Counted from the first letter of the stretch, positions 1-10,416 are shown. The stretch is DNA of 64,000 bases from Ruegeria sp. HKCCD4315 (GCF_013112245.1 NZ_WVRN01000001.1:1430501-1494500), one strand, 5' to 3'. Notes: generated from the sequence alone by a model not told the origin. A program made the numbers and translations.

Positions 1-152
1 GCGCTACGGGCTGGTTGCGGGATCAGGTTCAGCAGCATGGCGGGCTTTATGCACCGCGAGACGTCATCGCACGTGCCAGCGGCGTAGAGCCGGGGCCGGA
101 GCCATTGCTTTCCTATCTGGAAGAAAAGTTCGGAACATTATACGGGCTCTGA
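1..152 (+). CDS. Carboxypeptidase M32 (Taq family), C-terminal end only
   Basis: The window opens inside this gene. The frame starting at base 3 reads about 49 residues to a TGA at 150-152. The residues (ATGWLRDQVQQHGGLYAPRD, then a PLLSYLEEKFGTLYGL ending) match the conserved C-terminus of M32 metallocarboxypeptidases, which remove C-terminal amino acids from peptides in the cytoplasm. The zinc-binding HExxH region lies upstream of the window and cannot be checked. The family call rests on recognising this C-terminal block. Confidence 0.75.
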   Translation, partial: ATGWLRDQVQQHGGLYAPRDVIARASGVEPGPEPLLSYLEEKFGTLYGL

Positions 153-599
153 GCTGAACATACGTTTTCCGGCCTGTTTTCACCAAGACAGGACCTCCCG
201 AGTGACGCTGCGGGGAAAGGGCGGTTTTTGACCGTGATTCACTGTAGATTCACTGATCCACAGATGATTGCAGTTGGTAATGTCGATACAGCGCAAGTGT
301 CATCAGATTGCGGCCTAATACGTGCGGCATCCACTAAGGTGGTCTTTACGCATGTTTGGCCTTTACAAGATAGCCTAGAGTTTATGTTTGGGATTGAAAT
401 AATTGTATCCCAAAAGGCTTAAATACCCTCATTCTACCCCACCGTTGCAGTATTGGTAACGATGCCGAGGGTCTTCCCTTCAAATGAGGTGAAAAGGTGG
501 TCAAATTGTGGTTGCGTTGCTAGTTGTACTCAGGTCTGTGCAGCACTTCCTTAGGAGTGCGAATTCGTAAAAAGTGATTGAAGGGTAGGGGTTAAACAC
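153..599. other. Intergenic region upstream of the VPLPA-CTERM gene
   Basis: About 450 bp, AT-richer than its surroundings, between the M32 peptidase and the PEP-CTERM-type gene. A small hairpin (arms around 543-549 and 554-560) lies about 40 bp before the next start codon. A 64-codon open frame at 228-422 has no Shine-Dalgarno and no recognisable composition. The region probably carries the promoter of the downstream gene; I could not place a convincing -35/-10 or sigma-54 element. Confidence 0.4.
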
Positions 600-1295
600 A
601 TGGCGTTGAAATGTAACGTGGCTGCGATTGCCTTAGTCGGGGTATTGGCTGGTAGTGCTGCCTCGGCATTGAGTGTGACAGCTATTTCACCCTCTTGGCA
701 GAACGTGAATCCGACGACGGGTATTACTGAAAGCAGCTCTGGTTCAACGATCTCGCTGCGTTGGGGCGGTGGCAGTAACCCGAGTGGTTATGATTTCACG
801 CCGACGGGTACACCAATTTTGAACCTTTCGCCGGACACAGCTTTTGACCTGGGACAGTTCACCCATCTCAACTTCCCGATTCCAGGAGAGGTTCTGAGTT
901 CGGTAGATCTTGTCGTTGATCTGCAGATCGGCGGCGGACCTTTGGTATCATCAACCTTTTCACTGACCCATAATGAGACCTTAAACCGACCGGCAAATTG
1001 TCCTCAGGATGCAACGCCCTGCAACGATATTGTGACCATTGCCAACTCACTCGGTTCCCAGAACTTCACCTATGGTGGACAGAACTTTGTGTTTTCGGTG
1101 CTTGGCTTTTCACAGGACGGTGGGAACACAATTTCCACTGGTTTCAGTACGGTTGAAGGGGCGCAGAACCACGCAACGCTTTATGGTCAGTATACAGTCG
1201 CTCCTGTTCCGCTGCCTGCTGCCGGGTGGCTTCTGCTTGGTGGTATCGGTGGGCTGTTTGCATACGGGCGCCGCCAAAAGCGCAACGCCGCCTAG
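600..1295 (+). CDS. VPLPA-CTERM sorting domain protein, THxN / choice-of-anchor type
   Basis: A 231-residue secreted protein. Residues 1-23 are a signal peptide ending in ASA. The C-terminus carries VPLPAAGWLLLGG, a hydrophobic segment and a basic tail (GRRQKR), the tripartite VPLPA-CTERM signal that exosortase-type systems use for surface anchoring. The middle is a beta-rich Gly/Ser/Thr domain with the LTHNETLN block typical of THxN-type PEP-CTERM proteins. Family knowledge: such proteins are linked to exopolysaccharide and biofilm matrix, but their individual functions are unknown. No exosortase gene lies in this window. The gene stands alone and is followed by a strong terminator shared with gyrA. 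Sorting signal sure; subfamily probable. Confidence 0.82.
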   Translation: MALKCNVAAIALVGVLAGSAASALSVTAISPSWQNVNPTTGITESSSGSTISLRWGGGSNPSGYDFTPTGTPILNLSPDTAFDLGQFTHLNFPIPGEVLSSVDLVVDLQIGGGPLVSSTFSLTHNETLNRPANCPQDATPCNDIVTIANSLGSQNFTYGGQNFVFSVLGFSQDGGNTISTGFSTVEGAQNHATLYGQYTVAPVPLPAAGWLLLGGIGGLFAYGRRQKRNAA

Positions 1296-1350
1296 TTAAG
1301 GTATTCCTGCCGCAAGTTCGTCAGTGCGGCAGAGGTTTATTAAAAACGCA

Positions 1351-1382
1351 AAAAACCCGAGGTCAGCGGACCTCGGGTTTTT
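1351..1382. terminator. Bidirectional intrinsic terminator
   Basis: A 14-bp perfect inverted repeat (arms 1351-1364 and 1369-1382, 4-nt loop) with GC core ACCCGAGGTC. It is flanked by A-runs on the left and T-runs on the right, so it can end both the VPLPA-CTERM transcript and the converging gyrA transcript. Confidence 0.88.
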
Positions 1383-1404
1383 CTATTTTAACGGTTTGGA
1401 ATGA

Positions 1405-4128
1405 TTACTCTTCTGTCTCGTCCTCGCCCTGATCGGCGATCCAGGCAACGCTGACAACTTCTTCGCCCTTGCCAGTGTTGAAGACCCGTACACCACCCGC
1501 ACTGCGGGACCGGAAGGAAATCCCCTCGACCGGGACACGGATCGACTGACCTTTGGACGTGGCCAGCATGATCTGGTCGTCGATCTCGACCGGGAAGGAT
1601 GCCACAAGCTCACCGCCGCGCATCGCCTTGTCCATGGCTGCCACGCCCATACCACCGCGTCCGCGGACGGGGTAGTCGTGGCTGGAGCTTAGTTTGCCTG
1701 CGCCGCCGGTGGTGATGGTCAGGATCAAGTTTTCCGAGGCAGACATTTCGGCATAGCGTTCCTGTGTGATCGAACCTGGCGCTGCTTCATCTTCATCCGT
1801 CTCACCATCGTCGGCAATGCCTGCCACGGCGCGGCGTCGCTTAAGGTAGGCCGCACGCTCATCAGCTTCGGCCTCAAAGTGACGGATCACCGACATCGAC
1901 ACCACGCGGTCGCCATTGGTCAGCTTAATGCCACGCACCCCGGTGGACTCGCGCGAGTTGAACACGCGAACATCGGTGGTGCGGAAGCGGATCGCGCGGC
2001 CCGAATTGGTGACCAGCATCACATCTTCGTCTTCCGAACAGATGCGGGCATTCACCAGCTCCACGCCTTCGGGCAGTTTCATCGCGATCTTGCCGTTGCG
2101 GCGCACATTGGTGAAGTCCGACAGACGGTTGCGGCGCACGTCGCCCGCGCTTGTGGCGAAGACGATTTGCAGGTTCTCCCACTCTTCATCCGGCACGTCC
2201 ACGGGCATGATAGCGGCGATGGACACACCGGTCGGGATCGGCAGGATGTTGACGATCGCCTTGCCCTTGCCGGTCCGGCTGGACTGCGGCAAGCGCCAGG
2301 TCTTGAGCTTGTAGACCATCCCTTCGGTGGTGAAGAACAATAGTTGGGTATGCGTGTTCGCCACAAAGAGGTTGGTAACGACGTCCTCTTCCTTGGTCTG
2401 CATCCCCGACAGGCCCTTGCCGCCACGTTTCTGCGCGCGGAAGTCGGCCAGCGGCGTGCGTTTGATGTAACCGCCCGAAGTGACGGTCACGACCATGTCT
2501 TCGCGCTCGATCAGGTCTTCGTCTTCCATATCGCCGGACCAGTCGACGATCTCGGTACGGCGGTCTACAGCGAATTGTTCACGAACACTTCGCAGCTCAT
2601 CTGCGATGATGCCCATGATGCGCTCGCGCGAGGACAGAATATCCAGATATTCCTTGATCTTGGCAGCCAGGTCTTCCAACTCGTCCGTGACCTCTTTGAC
2701 ACCCAATTGGGTCAGGCGTTGTAGGCGCAGTTCCAGGATGGCACGGGCCTGAACTTCGGTCAGGTTATAGGTGCCATCGTCATTCATCTTGGACAAAGGA
2801 TCGTCGATCAGGCGCAGATAGCCTTCGATCTCGGATGCCGGCCAACGGCGGGTCATCAGTTTTTCGCGCGCTTCGGCGGCGTCTGCCGAGGATCGGATCG
2901 TGGCAACCACCTCGTCCACGTTCGACACGGCCACGGCCAGACCACACAGGATGTGGCTGCGCTCTCGCGCTTTGCGCAGGTCGTACGCGGTGCGACGTGC
3001 CACAACATCTTCGCGGAAGTCGATGAAGGACGTCAGGAATCGGCGCAGGGTCAGCTGCTCGGGTCGGCCTCCATTCAAGGCCAGCATGTTGCAGCCGAAC
3101 GAGGTCTGCATCGGCGAGAAGCGGAACAGTTGGTTCAGGACCACCTCGGGCGTCGCATCGCGCTTCAGTTCGACCACGACCCGTACGCCATTGCGGTCGG
3201 ATTCGTCCTGCACGTGACTGACGCCTTCTATCCGTTTCTCGCGCACCGCTTCGGCGATCTTTTCGATCATCGAGGCCTTGTTTACCTGATACGGGATCTC
3301 ATCCACGACAATCGCATAGCGATCCTTGCGGATTTCTTCGACACGGGTCTTGGCGCGGATGATGACGCTGCCGCGACCTTCCAGATAGGCTTTGCGCGCA
3401 CCAGATCGGCCCAGCATGACGCCACCCGTTGGGAAATCGGGGCCGGGGACATATTCAATCAACTGCTCTGAGGTCAGGTCAGGATCGTCGATCAGGGCCA
3501 GAGTCGCATCGACGACTTCGCCAAGGTTGTGCGGCGGAATATTGGTCGCCATACCCACAGCGATACCACCGGCGCCATTGACCAGCATATTCGGGAAACG
3601 CGCGGGCAGAACGGTTGGTTCTTTGTCCTTTCCGTCGTAGTTGTCCTGAAAATCGACCGTCTCTTTTTCGATATCAGCCAGCAGGGACGCGGCAGGTTTG
3701 TCCATGCGTACTTCGGTATAGCGCATCGCCGCTGGGTTATCGCCGTCCATCGAGCCAAAGTTGCCCTGACCATCCAGCAAAGGCAGCGACATCGAGAAAT
3801 CCTGCGCCATTCGTACCAGCGCGTCATAGATAGCTGAGTCACCGTGCGGGTGGTATTTACCCATTACGTCGCCAACCGGACGCGCCGATTTGCGATAGGC
3901 TTTGTCGTGGGTATTCCCCGTCTCGTGCATGGCGTACAGAATACGCCGATGCACCGGCTTCAGCCCGTCGCGCAAATCCGGGATCGCGCGGGATACGATG
4001 ACCGACATGGCATAGTCCAGATAGGACGTGCGCATTTCGGATTCGATGGAGACCGTCGGGCCGTCATAAACTGGGCGCTCTGGCGGGGTTTCGTCCATGT
4101 TTTCAGGAATTTCTGGCGTATCGCTCAC
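1405..4128 (-). CDS. gyrA: DNA gyrase subunit A
   Basis: A 907-residue type IIA topoisomerase A subunit, which with GyrB introduces negative supercoils using ATP. The N-terminal winged-helix/tower domain contains the catalytic tyrosine Y137 in AAMRYTEVR, preceded by R136. The quinolone region [10 protein letters not shown] places S98 and D102 at the positions of E. coli S83 and D87, so it looks quinolone-sensitive there. The C-terminal beta-pinwheel begins with a GyrA box written QKRGGKG, one change from the usual QRRGGKG. An acidic insert is present late in the C-terminal half ([13 protein letters not shown]), in line with the greater length than E. coli GyrA (about 875). Monocistronic; convergent with the gene on its left. 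Confidence 0.98.
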   Translation of the reverse strand: MSDTPEIPENMDETPPERPVYDGPTVSIESEMRTSYLDYAMSVIVSRAIPDLRDGLKPVHRRILYAMHETGNTHDKAYRKSARPVGDVMGKYHPHGDSAIYDALVRMAQDFSMSLPLLDGQGNFGSMDGDNPAAMRYTEVRMDKPAASLLADIEKETVDFQDNYDGKDKEPTVLPARFPNMLVNGAGGIAVGMATNIPPHNLGEVVDATLALIDDPDLTSEQLIEYVPGPDFPTGGVMLGRSGARKAYLEGRGSVIIRAKTRVEEIRKDRYAIVVDEIPYQVNKASMIEKIAEAVREKRIEGVSHVQDESDRNGVRVVVELKRDATPEVVLNQLFRFSPMQTSFGCNMLALNGGRPEQLTLRRFLTSFIDFREDVVARRTAYDLRKARERSHILCGLAVAVSNVDEVVATIRSSADAAEAREKLMTRRWPASEIEGYLRLIDDPLSKMNDDGTYNLTEVQARAILELRLQRLTQLGVKEVTDELEDLAAKIKEYLDILSSRERIMGIIADELRSVREQFAVDRRTEIVDWSGDMEDEDLIEREDMVVTVTSGGYIKRTPLADFRAQKRGGKGLSGMQTKEEDVVTNLFVANTHTQLLFFTTEGMVYKLKTWRLPQSSRTGKGKAIVNILPIPTGVSIAAIMPVDVPDEEWENLQIVFATSAGDVRRNRLSDFTNVRRNGKIAMKLPEGVELVNARICSEDEDVMLVTNSGRAIRFRTTDVRVFNSRESTGVRGIKLTNGDRVVSMSVIRHFEAEADERAAYLKRRRAVAGIADDGETDEDEAAPGSITQERYAEMSASENLILTITTGGAGKLSSSHDYPVRGRGGMGVAAMDKAMRGGELVASFPVEIDDQIMLATSKGQSIRVPVEGISFRSRSAGGVRVFNTGKGEEVVSVAWIADQGEDETEE

Positions 4129-4320
4129 GTAAACTGCCCGATCTTTGGCTTGGGTCTATATCTTGTGGATGCACCTTATCAGACCCGGCACATAAGGTGC
4201 AAGCAAGCAGCGCATTGAGCGCGAAAAACCACGGTAACGTCCCGGTAACATATTGTTATCCAAGAATTAGAAGGTTTCTGTGCTAGCCTGAAGAGACCTT
4301 GCAACAAACCGGAGGTCCGC

Positions 4321-4590
4321 ATGAAGCCAAGCGAAACCGAATTGATGCTTAAAGGGTACGGTCTGACAACGGCAGAATTCTTCTATCATATGCCCGACTA
4401 TATCCACGTCTTGAACACGTTCATCTGGCAGGACTACGACCTTGCGCCGGATCATCCGAAACTGTTCGAATTCATCGATTTCTGGCAGCGAGAGATCGAA
4501 GGGCCGCTGCATTCCGTCAAGTTTACCCATCGCAAAATGATCGCACCGGGCGAGTGGCGCAACATGGTGGGTGAGTTCCGAGTGAACTAA
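4321..4590 (+). CDS. usg: Usg family protein
   Basis: A small 89-residue protein with the pattern of the Usg family: LKGYGLTTAEFFYHMPDY near the start, then IWQDYDLAPDHP and FIDFWQREIEGPLHSV. It is named for an ORF near the trp genes of Caulobacter and is widespread in alphaproteobacteria; its biochemical role is not established. Here it is alone, not beside trpF, and divergent from gyrA. Start ATG 4321 follows GGAGG with good spacing. No signal peptide or membrane segment, so probably cytoplasmic. Confidence 0.85.
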   Translation: MKPSETELMLKGYGLTTAEFFYHMPDYIHVLNTFIWQDYDLAPDHPKLFEFIDFWQREIEGPLHSVKFTHRKMIAPGEWRNMVGEFRVN

Positions 4591-4691
4591 GCAGATGTGA
4601 AAGTCTGACCGAGCATCGAAATACCCGTTCTCATTTAGAGCAAGTCGGGTATGGTGGCAGCCAATTCGTTGGAGCCACAGGATAAAAAACG

Positions 4692-5387
4692 ATGAAACGA
4701 GCGGTACTTTTTACTGCAATGCTGAGCCTGAGTGGCCCTGTATTTGCCGAAGGCGTTCTGGGCAAGATTAAGAAAGGTGCTGAAAACACCGCAGATGCGA
4801 TCGGTCGTGGCGCGGAAAGCGTCGGTGACACAATCAGCAAAGGCGCTGAGGCCGTCGATGAAACCATCAATTCCACGTCGGATCTGCTGTCCAACGAAGC
4901 AACGCCGGAAGAAACGCGTGCCAAGCTGGACGTAATGGCAGGAGAGATCCTTGATCAGTTGCTTGCCGAAAACCCCGAAGCGCAGTCACTCTATGACGTC
5001 AGTGCAGGTTATGCAGCCTTCGACTCGCGCAAGATTTCGGTCTTTCCGGTGTCGGCAGGGTATGGGCGCGGTGTGGCCGTTTCAAAAGACACCGGGCAGC
5101 ACACCTATATGAACATGGGCACGGGTGGTGTAGGTGCGGCCATCGGCATCGGCGGCTTTGAGGCCAAGTTTGTGATCCTGTTCGAAACCCCGGCTGACCT
5201 GGAACACTTCATAACCCATGGCTATGACGCAACGGCTGAAACTGGTGCCATGTATGGTGAAGAGAAAACAGGTGAAACCGTGCGTTTTACCGACGGGCGC
5301 TCTTTCTTTGTGCTCAGCAAAAAAGGTTGGCGCGTGTCAGCAGGTGCATCCGGCACAAAGTTCTGGAAATCGCCCGAACTGAACTGA
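4692..5387 (+). CDS. SYLF (YSC84-type) lipid-binding domain protein, secreted
   Basis: A 231-residue protein with a signal peptide (residues 1-19, ending VFA). Residues about 24-64 are an amphipathic repeat of the KGAEN.ADAIGRGAES type, likely helical. The remainder is a SYLF domain with the conserved glycine-rich core (VSAGYGRGVAVSKDTG, MGTGGVGAAIGIGG, FVILFETPADLEHF). In eukaryotes SYLF domains bind phosphoinositides; bacterial homologues are exported proteins of unclear function, possibly membrane associated. An AGGA about 9 nt before ATG 4692 supports the start. The stop codon is immediately followed by the stop of the converging radical SAM gene. Confidence 0.85.
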   Translation: MKRAVLFTAMLSLSGPVFAEGVLGKIKKGAENTADAIGRGAESVGDTISKGAEAVDETINSTSDLLSNEATPEETRAKLDVMAGEILDQLLAENPEAQSLYDVSAGYAAFDSRKISVFPVSAGYGRGVAVSKDTGQHTYMNMGTGGVGAAIGIGGFEAKFVILFETPADLEHFITHGYDATAETGAMYGEEKTGETVRFTDGRSFFVLSKKGWRVSAGASGTKFWKSPELN

Positions 5388-6341
5388 TCACCCCGAGCAG
5401 CTGGCACCGCCCAGAACGCAAAACTTGGCGCAATGAGGGTGGTTGAGGTGAACATCCGCCTCGGCTTCGGCCAGGCTGTGCCCCATCTCGAATTCTGGTT
5501 CGTAAGGCAGCAACGTGCAGGCCAGAACGGCAGGGCGATCCGCACCTTTGCGTTTGACCACCATGCGCGAACTTGCGCACATCACCGCATTTGGGGATTT
5601 GTCTAGAATTCCCCAGCAGGCGGTTGTGATTTCAGGCACTTCCACGGTCTCGTCCATCTCGGGGAACAAAACGGTCTGCGCCGGATCGTTGGGGTCGATG
5701 TTAAAGCGATGCTGGGCGAAGAACGCAGCATAGCCCGCGCGGCTTTCTGCATCCGTGTCCCCCCAAACCGTTCTGCCTGCGATCGCCATGTTGAAGCCGT
5801 GATCGCGCAACCATTCCATTCCGGCAACGGTTTTGTCGAAACTGCCTTTGCCACGCTCTTCATCGTGCAGGTCGGGGCGGTGGTGATCGACCGAGATGCG
5901 CAGGGTCAGTTTGTCGTTGTATTTGTTCTGCAACTCCAACAAGCCTTCGCGCATCTTGCGGCGCATCATCGGGGCCATCGCATTGGTCAGAATCAAGACC
6001 TCATATCCACGGTCCAGCGCGGCACGTGTCATCTCGATCATCTCGGGGTTCATAAAGGGTTCGCCGCCGGTAAAGCCGATCTCGCGCACGGGCCAGTTGC
6101 GCTCTTTAATTTGATCCAGATAGTCACGAACCTCATCAGCGGTCAGATAAACCAAAGCGTCATTGGTCGGGCTGCTGGCGATGTAACAGTTCACGCATTC
6201 GATGTTGCACAGCGTACCTGTGTTAAACCAAAGCGTATCTGGCTGGGTCAGTGAAACTGTTGCGCGGGTCTGCCCGTCTGCCGTCTCCAATTTGTTTTGA
6301 AACTTGCCGATATTGGCGAGCTGTGGGGCGTTGTCTTTCAT
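5388..6341 (-). CDS. Radical SAM protein of unassigned function
   Basis: A 317-residue protein with the radical SAM cluster motif CNIECVNC (C45, C49, C52) that ligates the 4Fe-4S cluster, followed by GFTGGEPFMNPE, the SAM-binding GGE motif. The C-terminus carries further cysteines: C-x5-C-x6-C at the very end (HCAKFCVLGGASC) and others near TTACWG and AVMCASSR. This suggests an auxiliary cluster or a SPASM-like tail. The family is recognisable as a whole (FNTGTLCNIEC...NCYI.SSP.ND) but I know no assigned substrate. No neighbouring precursor peptide or cofactor operon is visible; it converges on the SYLF gene. Its gene end touches that gene with no terminator between. Confidence 0.8.
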   Translation of the reverse strand: MKDNAPQLANIGKFQNKLETADGQTRATVSLTQPDTLWFNTGTLCNIECVNCYIASSPTNDALVYLTADEVRDYLDQIKERNWPVREIGFTGGEPFMNPEMIEMTRAALDRGYEVLILTNAMAPMMRRKMREGLLELQNKYNDKLTLRISVDHHRPDLHDEERGKGSFDKTVAGMEWLRDHGFNMAIAGRTVWGDTDAESRAGYAAFFAQHRFNIDPNDPAQTVLFPEMDETVEVPEITTACWGILDKSPNAVMCASSRMVVKRKGADRPAVLACTLLPYEPEFEMGHSLAEAEADVHLNHPHCAKFCVLGGASCSG

Positions 6342-6505
6342 TCCCGCATCCGGTTTTTTTGAAGTCGTCGGTTTGAACTAGCGTGTTGTTTGGGATTTGG
6401 TAAGGGTGACGCGACGGTTCTGACAGAGTTTTGATGAGCTTTGTGTTTTCAGATTTGATTGCGCTAACATTGGACATGCCGAAAGGGGCGGGGTAAGGAC
6501 AGCTT

Positions 6506-7960
6506 ATGGTTTCACGCGTCATCCCAGTTGATCCTTTTGATCTGATCATTTTCGGCGGTACCGGCGATCTTGCGCAGCGCAAAATCCTGCCTGCACTTTT
6601 CCGTCGGTTCTGTGCGGGGCAATGGCATGAGGATGCTAATATTCTTGCCGCAGCCCGGGCGAACCATACTGCGGAAGAATTTCGTGAGATGGTTGCCGAT
6701 GCATTGCGCCAACACGCGCCGAAGCGGGTGCAGGACAGCCGGGCGCTGACGCGGTTTTTGCAGCGCGTCGATTACGTGTCGCTGGATGCCATGACTGCAG
6801 AAGGCTGGGATGTTCTGGGCGAAAAGCTGTCGCCGGACCGCATAAGGGCGTTTTATTTCTCTGTCGGTCCAGGTTTGTTCGGCCCGTTGGCCGAGCGGGT
6901 CAGGGCGCATAATCTGGCGACGGACGACACCCGCATCGTGGTGGAAAAACCGTTTGGCCATGATCTGGACAGTGCGCGGGCCCTGAATGCCACGCTGGCT
7001 GCGCATTTCGACGAGAGCCAGATTTACCGGATCGATCATTATCTGGGTAAGGAAACCGTGCAGAACCTTATGGCTGTGCGCTTTGGCAACATGCTGTTCG
7101 AACCCTTGTGGAACAGCCAATATGTCGACCACATCCAAATCACGGTTGCGGAAACCGTTGGGATTTCCGGGCGCGAGGAGTATTACGAGCGCGCAGGTGC
7201 AATGCGAGACATGGTGCAGAACCACCTGATGCAATTACTCTGCCTGATCGCGATGGAACCTCCGGCCAAATTTGATCCTGACGCAGTGCGCGACGAGAAA
7301 CTCAAGGTAATCCGAGCGCTTGACCAGGTAGAGCCCCATCACATTGTGCGCGGCCAGTTCGCTGCAGGGCCAGATGGGCCGGGATACAGGGACTGCGTTG
7401 GCAATCCGCGCTCAACCACCGAAAGCTACGTGGCGTTGAAGGCCCACATCAGCAACTGGCGGTGGGCTGGTACGCCATTCTATCTGCGCACGGGTAAGCG
7501 GTTGGTGGCGCGGTCTTCGGTGATCAATGTCATGTTCAAGGACGCGCCGCATTCGATCTTCGGGGAAGAAGCCGGACGGCACGCCAATGCATTGTCGATC
7601 CGTTTGCAACCCAATGAAGGGATCACCTTGAAGGTGACGATCAAGGAACCGGGGCCGGGTGGGATGCGTCTGGTCGATGTCCCACTGGACATGAGCTTTG
7701 CCGAAGCGTTGGGACCAGAAAATCAGGATCCGCCGGATGCTTATGAACGGTTGGTGATGGATGTGATCCGGGGCAACCAGACGCTGTTCATGCGCGGGGA
7801 CGAGGTCGAGGCCGCCTGGGCCTGGACCGATCCGATCATCGCTGGCTGGCTGGCGCGCGGCGACGTGCCGAAACCTTATGACAGCGGCAGCACAGGGCCG
7901 GGCGACGCCGAGCTGCTGATGAAAAGAGACGGTCGCCGTTGGCAAGGAATCAAGCCATGA
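6506..7960 (+). CDS. zwf: Glucose-6-phosphate 1-dehydrogenase
   Basis: A 484-residue cytoplasmic enzyme oxidising glucose-6-phosphate to 6-phosphogluconolactone with NADP+ (or NAD+), the entry to the oxidative pentose phosphate and Entner-Doudoroff routes. The Rossmann nucleotide-binding loop GGTGDLA is at residues 17-23 and the substrate/catalytic signature RIDHYLGKE at 175-183. Length is typical. AAGGA lies 7 nt before ATG 6506. It is first in a zwf-pgl-pgi operon: its TGA overlaps the pgl ATG by 4 bp. edd and eda are not adjacent here. Confidence 0.97.
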   Translation: MVSRVIPVDPFDLIIFGGTGDLAQRKILPALFRRFCAGQWHEDANILAAARANHTAEEFREMVADALRQHAPKRVQDSRALTRFLQRVDYVSLDAMTAEGWDVLGEKLSPDRIRAFYFSVGPGLFGPLAERVRAHNLATDDTRIVVEKPFGHDLDSARALNATLAAHFDESQIYRIDHYLGKETVQNLMAVRFGNMLFEPLWNSQYVDHIQITVAETVGISGREEYYERAGAMRDMVQNHLMQLLCLIAMEPPAKFDPDAVRDEKLKVIRALDQVEPHHIVRGQFAAGPDGPGYRDCVGNPRSTTESYVALKAHISNWRWAGTPFYLRTGKRLVARSSVINVMFKDAPHSIFGEEAGRHANALSIRLQPNEGITLKVTIKEPGPGGMRLVDVPLDMSFAEALGPENQDPPDAYERLVMDVIRGNQTLFMRGDEVEAAWAWTDPIIAGWLARGDVPKPYDSGSTGPGDAELLMKRDGRRWQGIKP

Positions 7961-8628
7961 ATATTCTGGAATATGCAGACCGAGAAATGCTGGCCATCGA
8001 CGTAGCCAATACCTTGGCGGGTGATCTGGAAGCTGCACTGCTACATCATGAGACAGTCGCATTGGCCGTTCCCGGTGGGACAACGCCGGGGCCAGTGTTT
8101 GACAGTCTTTGTGCGGCTGATCTGGCGTGGGACCGTGTGCGTGTTCTGCCCACTGATGAACGCTGTGTACCTGCCGACCACGAGCGTTCGAACGAGCGCT
8201 TGATCCGTGAAAGACTGCTGACCAACCGAGCTTCTGCCGCGCATTACATCCCGCTTTATGTGCCTGGTGCGGAACCAGAGGCGGCATTGCCTGAAATTGA
8301 ATCCCTGATCGCGCCAGTGTTGCCGTTGTCGGTTCTGGTGCTTGGGATGGGTGACGACATGCATACGGCTTCGTTGTTTCCGGGGATGGAAGGGTTGGCG
8401 GAAGCGCTGGACAGCAATGCGCCAACGCTGGCTGTTGCGCGTACAGAGGTGCAACCCGAAGCGCGCATTTCGCTGACAGCGCCGATTTTGGACGGCGCGC
8501 TGTCAAAGCACCTGATCATCTACGGTCAGGCAAAGCGCGATGCTTTGGAAAAGGCCATGTCGCTGCCACCTGAAGAAGCACCAATCGCCGCAGTGCTGAG
8601 CGGTATGACTGTCCATTGGTCGGAGTAA
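7957..8628 (+). CDS. pgl: 6-phosphogluconolactonase
   Basis: A 223-residue protein hydrolysing 6-phosphogluconolactone, the step after Zwf. Family motifs visible: [12 protein letters not shown] near the start, [16 protein letters not shown] (the DER active region) and [15 protein letters not shown], where the histidine is the proposed catalytic residue. I take ATG 7957, inside the ATGA overlap with zwf, rather than an in-frame upstream ATG within zwf; the overlap implies translational coupling. Only 4 bp separate it from pgi. Confidence 0.94.
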   Translation: MNILEYADREMLAIDVANTLAGDLEAALLHHETVALAVPGGTTPGPVFDSLCAADLAWDRVRVLPTDERCVPADHERSNERLIRERLLTNRASAAHYIPLYVPGAEPEAALPEIESLIAPVLPLSVLVLGMGDDMHTASLFPGMEGLAEALDSNAPTLAVARTEVQPEARISLTAPILDGALSKHLIIYGQAKRDALEKAMSLPPEEAPIAAVLSGMTVHWSE

Positions 8629-8632
8629 ACAC

Positions 8633-10237
8633 ATGCAACTGGACGCTTTGAAGGCATTGGCAGACGCGGACCGCCGTATCTTGGACCTGTTTGAGGCAGA
8701 CGCGAACAGGGCCGAGGCTTTTTCGGCTTCGGCCGGGGATATGCTTTTTGATTACTCCAAGACGCAGATCGACGAAAACGTGCGCGCGGGGCTGATCCAA
8801 CTGTGCGAGGACGCCGGTCTTGCGGCGCGGCGCGATGCGATGTTTGCGGGCGAAAAGATCAACGAAACTGAAGGGCGCGCGGTGCTGCACACGGCCTTGC
8901 GCAATCTGGAGGGTGGGCCGGTCGAAGTCGATGGTCAGGACGTCATGCCCGAGGTTCTGGACACGTTGCAACGGATGCGGGTCTTTGCCGAGGAAGTGCG
9001 CGGCGGTGCGATTGCGGGGGCAGGGGGAAGCTTTACCGATGTGGTCAATATTGGCATCGGTGGGTCTGATCTTGGTCCTGTCATGGCCACTCACGCGCTG
9101 GCTCCGTATCATGACGGGCCGCGCCTGCATTACGTCTCGAACGTGGATGGTGCGCATATCGCTGACACGTTGCGTCAGTTGGATCCGACGCGGACTTTGG
9201 TGATTGTCGCCTCGAAAACCTTCACCACCATTGAGACAATGACCAATGCGCGCACGGCCCGCGCCTGGATGTCCGAAGGCGGAGGCGATCCATCCCGGCA
9301 GTTTGCCGCCGTATCCAGCGCATTGGACAAGACGCAGGCGTTTGGCATCCCCGAAGCGCATGTGTTCGGTTTCGCTGATTGGGTCGGAGGGCGCTATTCG
9401 GTTTGGGGGCCAGTGGGCCTGCCGGTCATGATCGCTGTCGGCTCAAACGCGTTTGATGCGTTTTTGCGCGGTGGGCAGGCGATGGATCTGCATTTTCGCT
9501 CGGCGGATTGGGCCGAGAACATGCCCGTCATGCTGGCGCTGGTAGGTATCTGGCATCGTCAGGTTCTGGGCCACAGCAGCCGCGCCGTGCTGCCCTATGA
9601 TCAGCGGCTGTTGCGGCTGCCCGCCTATTTCCAACAGTTGGAAATGGAATCGAACGGCAAATCAGTAGCCATGGATGGGTCTTCGCTGACTGTTCCTTCG
9701 GGTCCTGTGGTCTGGGGTGAGCCAGGTACAAATGGTCAGCACGCGTTCTACCAATTGATTCATCAAGGCACGGATGTCATCCCTTGCGAGTTCATGGTTG
9801 CCGCCGAAGGGCACGAACCCGAGCTGACCCATCATCACCGCCTGCTTTTGGCCAATTGTCTGGCGCAGTCCGAAGCCCTGATGCGCGGCCGGTCACTGGA
9901 CGAAGCGCGGGACCGTATGGCGGCAAAAGGGCTGACAGATGCGGAACTGGAGCGACAGGCGCGGCATCGGGTTTTCCCCGGCAATCGTCCGTCCACCACT
10001 CTGATTTATCCGAAACTCACACCATTCGTACTGGGTCAGATCGTTGCCCTGTATGAGCACCGGGTGTTTGTCGAAGGTGTGCTGTTGGGTATCAACTCTT
10101 TCGACCAATGGGGGGTAGAGCTGGGTAAGGAGCTGGCCACGTCGCTTGGCCCCATTGTGGACGGTGAAGAGAGCGCCCAAGGCAAGGACGCATCCACCGC
10201 TGCGCTGGTCGCCTATGCGTTGAAACATCGGGATTGA
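8633..10237 (+). CDS. pgi: Glucose-6-phosphate isomerase
   Basis: A 534-residue enzyme interconverting glucose-6-phosphate and fructose-6-phosphate. Signatures seen: [18 protein letters not shown] (sugar phosphate binding), [13 protein letters not shown] (PGI signature 1) and [16 protein letters not shown] (signature 2 with the C-terminal catalytic lysine). Last gene of the zwf-pgl-pgi operon. In marine roseobacters this arrangement fits recycling of fructose-6-phosphate into the Entner-Doudoroff pathway, a statement based on known physiology rather than on this sequence. A hairpin terminator follows. Confidence 0.97.
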   Translation: MQLDALKALADADRRILDLFEADANRAEAFSASAGDMLFDYSKTQIDENVRAGLIQLCEDAGLAARRDAMFAGEKINETEGRAVLHTALRNLEGGPVEVDGQDVMPEVLDTLQRMRVFAEEVRGGAIAGAGGSFTDVVNIGIGGSDLGPVMATHALAPYHDGPRLHYVSNVDGAHIADTLRQLDPTRTLVIVASKTFTTIETMTNARTARAWMSEGGGDPSRQFAAVSSALDKTQAFGIPEAHVFGFADWVGGRYSVWGPVGLPVMIAVGSNAFDAFLRGGQAMDLHFRSADWAENMPVMLALVGIWHRQVLGHSSRAVLPYDQRLLRLPAYFQQLEMESNGKSVAMDGSSLTVPSGPVVWGEPGTNGQHAFYQLIHQGTDVIPCEFMVAAEGHEPELTHHHRLLLANCLAQSEALMRGRSLDEARDRMAAKGLTDAELERQARHRVFPGNRPSTTLIYPKLTPFVLGQIVALYEHRVFVEGVLLGINSFDQWGVELGKELATSLGPIVDGEESAQGKDASTAALVAYALKHRD

Positions 10238-10248
10238 CGTCTGAAAAC

Positions 10249-10281
10249 GCAACGCGCTTCACTGGAGCGTTGCATTCTTTT
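10249..10281 (+). terminator. Probable intrinsic terminator of the zwf-pgl-pgi operon
   Basis: Inverted repeat GCAACGC (10249-10255) / GCGTTGC (10267-10273) with an 11-nt loop, followed by ATTCTTTTATT. The position just after pgi fits operon termination; the T-tract is interrupted. Confidence 0.6.
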
Positions 10282-10416
10282 ATTGTCAGACAATTAAATG
10301 CTTGGCAGGGTTCCATCCTAGGAAACGACTGGATTGACGCAATGGGGCCTGCTCCTAGCTGTTAATGTCAGATGGATAAGGCAGGGGTCATTTAAGACGC
10401 CGCCAATGACGGGAGG

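Noticed and set aside
228..422. 64-codon ORF in the first intergenic region
   Set aside because: No Shine-Dalgarno, no domain or signal peptide; composition like random AT-rich DNA.
7412..8506. Long antisense ORF (364 codons) opposite zwf-pgl
   Set aside because: Lies entirely over two certain genes; its Pro/His/Arg-rich product reflects the complement of GC-rich coding sequence.
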